This document shows, one piece after another, positions 62,933 to 64,000 of a stretch of 64,000 nucleotides of DNA. The first letter of the stretch is position 1. Each line of letters begins with the position of its first letter. The position numbers and the translations under genes were made by a program. The stretch is from Parolsenella massiliensis (GTDB lineage Bacteria; Actinomycetota; Coriobacteriia; Coriobacteriales; Atopobiaceae). The stretch is from positions 99,111 to 163,110 of the forward strand of contig NZ_LT671675.1 of the NCBI RefSeq assembly GCF_900143685.1. The letters are read 5' to 3'. The notes beneath the pieces were generated by a model. That model saw only the letters and a program-made list of their open reading frames with translations, was not told the origin of the DNA and searched no databases.

Positions 62933-63847
62933 CTAGTTGGCGGCGCTCACGACGCCGGTCGTGGGCTGGCCCGAGGCGCTCGTGTCATCGCCCCACTTGA
63001 AGTCCTCGCCCACGTACTGGCCAATGTAGCCATCGATCGTGCCATCGGCGAGCATCTCGGCGACGCAGGCGTCGAACGCGCCCACGAACGAGGCGCCCTT
63101 CGTGGCCATGATGCGGTAGACGCCCACATAGTCCTTCGTCTCGGCGCGATCGAGGAAGCCCAGGACGAGGCCCTCGTTGGCGTCGCGCATGGACTGGCCC
63201 TCGGCGCCGTCGCACAGGTAGGCGTCGATGCGGCCGGCGAGGACCTCCTGCAGGCACTGGCCACCGCCGTCGTAGGTGTGGATGTCGCCGTCGGGCAGCA
63301 CCGCGGAGATGAACTTGTTCTGGACGGTGCCGGTGGTGCAGGCGATGGACTTGCCCTTGAGATCGTCGATGGTCTTGACCTCGTCGCCCATCGTGAGGAC
63401 GCCCACGAGCGGCTGGTAGTAGCCACGCGTGAAGTCATAGGTCTGCTCGCGCTCGGGGTTGGAGGACATGGCCATGGTGAACGACGTGTCGCTGCTCTGG
63501 ACCGAGGCGAGCGTGGCGGCGAACTCCTGTGGCTCGAAGTCGTAGGTGAAGCCGAGGCGGCTGGCCATCTCGTCGGCAATGGCGATGTCAAGGCCAACGA
63601 CCTTCTGGCTGCCGTCGGACTGAACCTCGAGGTAGCGGTAGGGGGCAAAGGCGTCGTCGCCCACGAACGTGAGGTGGGTGCCGGAGAGGTCTGCGGCGGC
63701 GGTCGTCGTGGCGGCCTCGGTCGTGGCGGCCTGCTGGGACTGGCCGCAGCCGGCAAGCGCGAGCGGGGTGAAGGCCGCGCCGGCGGCCATGAGCTTGAGG
63801 AAGCCGCGGCGGTCGATGCCGTTGGGCGTGGTGTGGCTGGAGTTCAT
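62933..63847 (-). CDS. Amino acid ABC transporter substrate-binding lipoprotein
   Basis: A 304-residue SBP family 3 protein; the ATG follows GAGAGGAATCAG, and an earlier frame is unsupported. A twin-Arg motif in DRRGFLKLMAAGAAF and a lipobox LAGC indicate Tat-dependent export with lipid anchoring. The mature part starts with a Thr/Ala linker and contains LTFVGDDAFAPYRYLE, VVGLDIAIADEMASRLGF and DLKGKSIACTTGTVQNK, typical ligand-binding lobes for polar amino acids. It pairs with the adjacent permease. Confidence 0.92.
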   Translation of the reverse strand: MNSSHTTPNGIDRRGFLKLMAAGAAFTPLALAGCGQSQQAATTEAATTTAAADLSGTHLTFVGDDAFAPYRYLEVQSDGSQKVVGLDIAIADEMASRLGFTYDFEPQEFAATLASVQSSDTSFTMAMSSNPEREQTYDFTRGYYQPLVGVLTMGDEVKTIDDLKGKSIACTTGTVQNKFISAVLPDGDIHTYDGGGQCLQEVLAGRIDAYLCDGAEGQSMRDANEGLVLGFLDRAETKDYVGVYRIMATKGASFVGAFDACVAEMLADGTIDGYIGQYVGEDFKWGDDTSASGQPTTGVVSAAN

Positions 63848-64000
63848 CTGATTCCTCTCGTTGGGTGCAGGCTTTCTATCATAGCCCAGCGCTGAAGGGG
63901 GATTACCCTGCATGGCTCGCCCGTGGCCGTATTGCCATGCCCAAGACGTATGGGAGGCCCGCGCGAAGAGGCATTGGCGCAGGCGGTGGCCGCGTGCTTC
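63848..64000. other. Upstream region at window edge
   Basis: Contains the ribosome binding site of the binding-protein gene; nothing else is supportable before the window ends. Confidence 0.4.

Overview
The window is a high-GC bacterial chromosome segment, most likely from an anaerobic gut-type actinobacterium of the class Coriobacteriia (Atopobiaceae/Olsenella-like). The inference rests on the gene set: pyruvate formate-lyase with an Fnr-type regulator, a bile salt hydrolase, a 12-TM protein carrying a LuxR HTH, xPQTG-anchored surface proteins, an HTH-aminotransferase fusion and an ACGX-type radical-SAM peptide cluster. It also rests on two families of short GGGGACG-containing intergenic palindromes. 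No rRNA, complete tRNA, CRISPR array, transposase or prophage was seen.

Layout. 0.2-5.2 kb: membrane/SPFH pair, HD-domain protein, a decayed membrane gene, an LPQTG sorting-signal remnant, a conserved small protein. 5.3-9.6 kb: a divergent type IIA topoisomerase pair (parE-like then parC-like) with a LexA-type box upstream. 9.9-11.4 kb: a YhcG-family PD-(D/E)XK nuclease with a small partner. 12.1-14.1 kb: a GntR(YtrA)-controlled ABC exporter with a clear operator/promoter. 14.1-18.9 kb: Dus, BrnQ, an esterase and a translationally overlapping macrodomain-SirTM pair. 19.2-21.6 kb: HxlR regulator divergent from a RiPP cluster (66-aa precursor with CX3D repeats, flavin/ferredoxin fusion, radical SAM/SPASM enzyme). 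21.7-28 kb: nitroreductase stub, TrmO, DUF389, Nim-like flavoprotein, LuxR-12TM, ManA, two GNATs (one frameshifted). 28.1-31.6 kb: a promoter, a riboswitch-like leader, a ClpP-like protease, a soluble VirD4/TraG-type ATPase, an unknown and a DUF4365-type nuclease-fold protein. 31.8-36.8 kb: LysR remnant, LOG, methyltransferase, RF3, Ung. 36.8-41 kb: a large surface protein divergent from bile salt hydrolase across a G10 tract. 41-46.9 kb: RlmH, PflB, PflA, Fnr-like regulator, RsmJ. 47-55.6 kb: amidohydrolase, variant deformylase, ADH/ALDH pair, HTH-aminotransferase with four operator half-sites, RGG-repeat protein. 55.7-63.9 kb: CDF transporter, EngB, DEAD-box helicase, secreted repeat protein, amino-acid ABC permease and binding protein.

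How things fit together. The Fnr-like gene, a near-consensus TTGAC-CGTA-ATCAA box and a -10 exactly 22 nt beyond it form a class II anaerobic control circuit for pflA-pflB. The RiPP cluster pairs a CX3D-repeat peptide with its maturase and a dedicated flavin/Fe-S protein. The 28-31.6 kb cluster is the least explained coherent unit and the best candidate for an undescribed system. Short palindromes sit on stop codons throughout and in places have become coding sequence or border broken genes.
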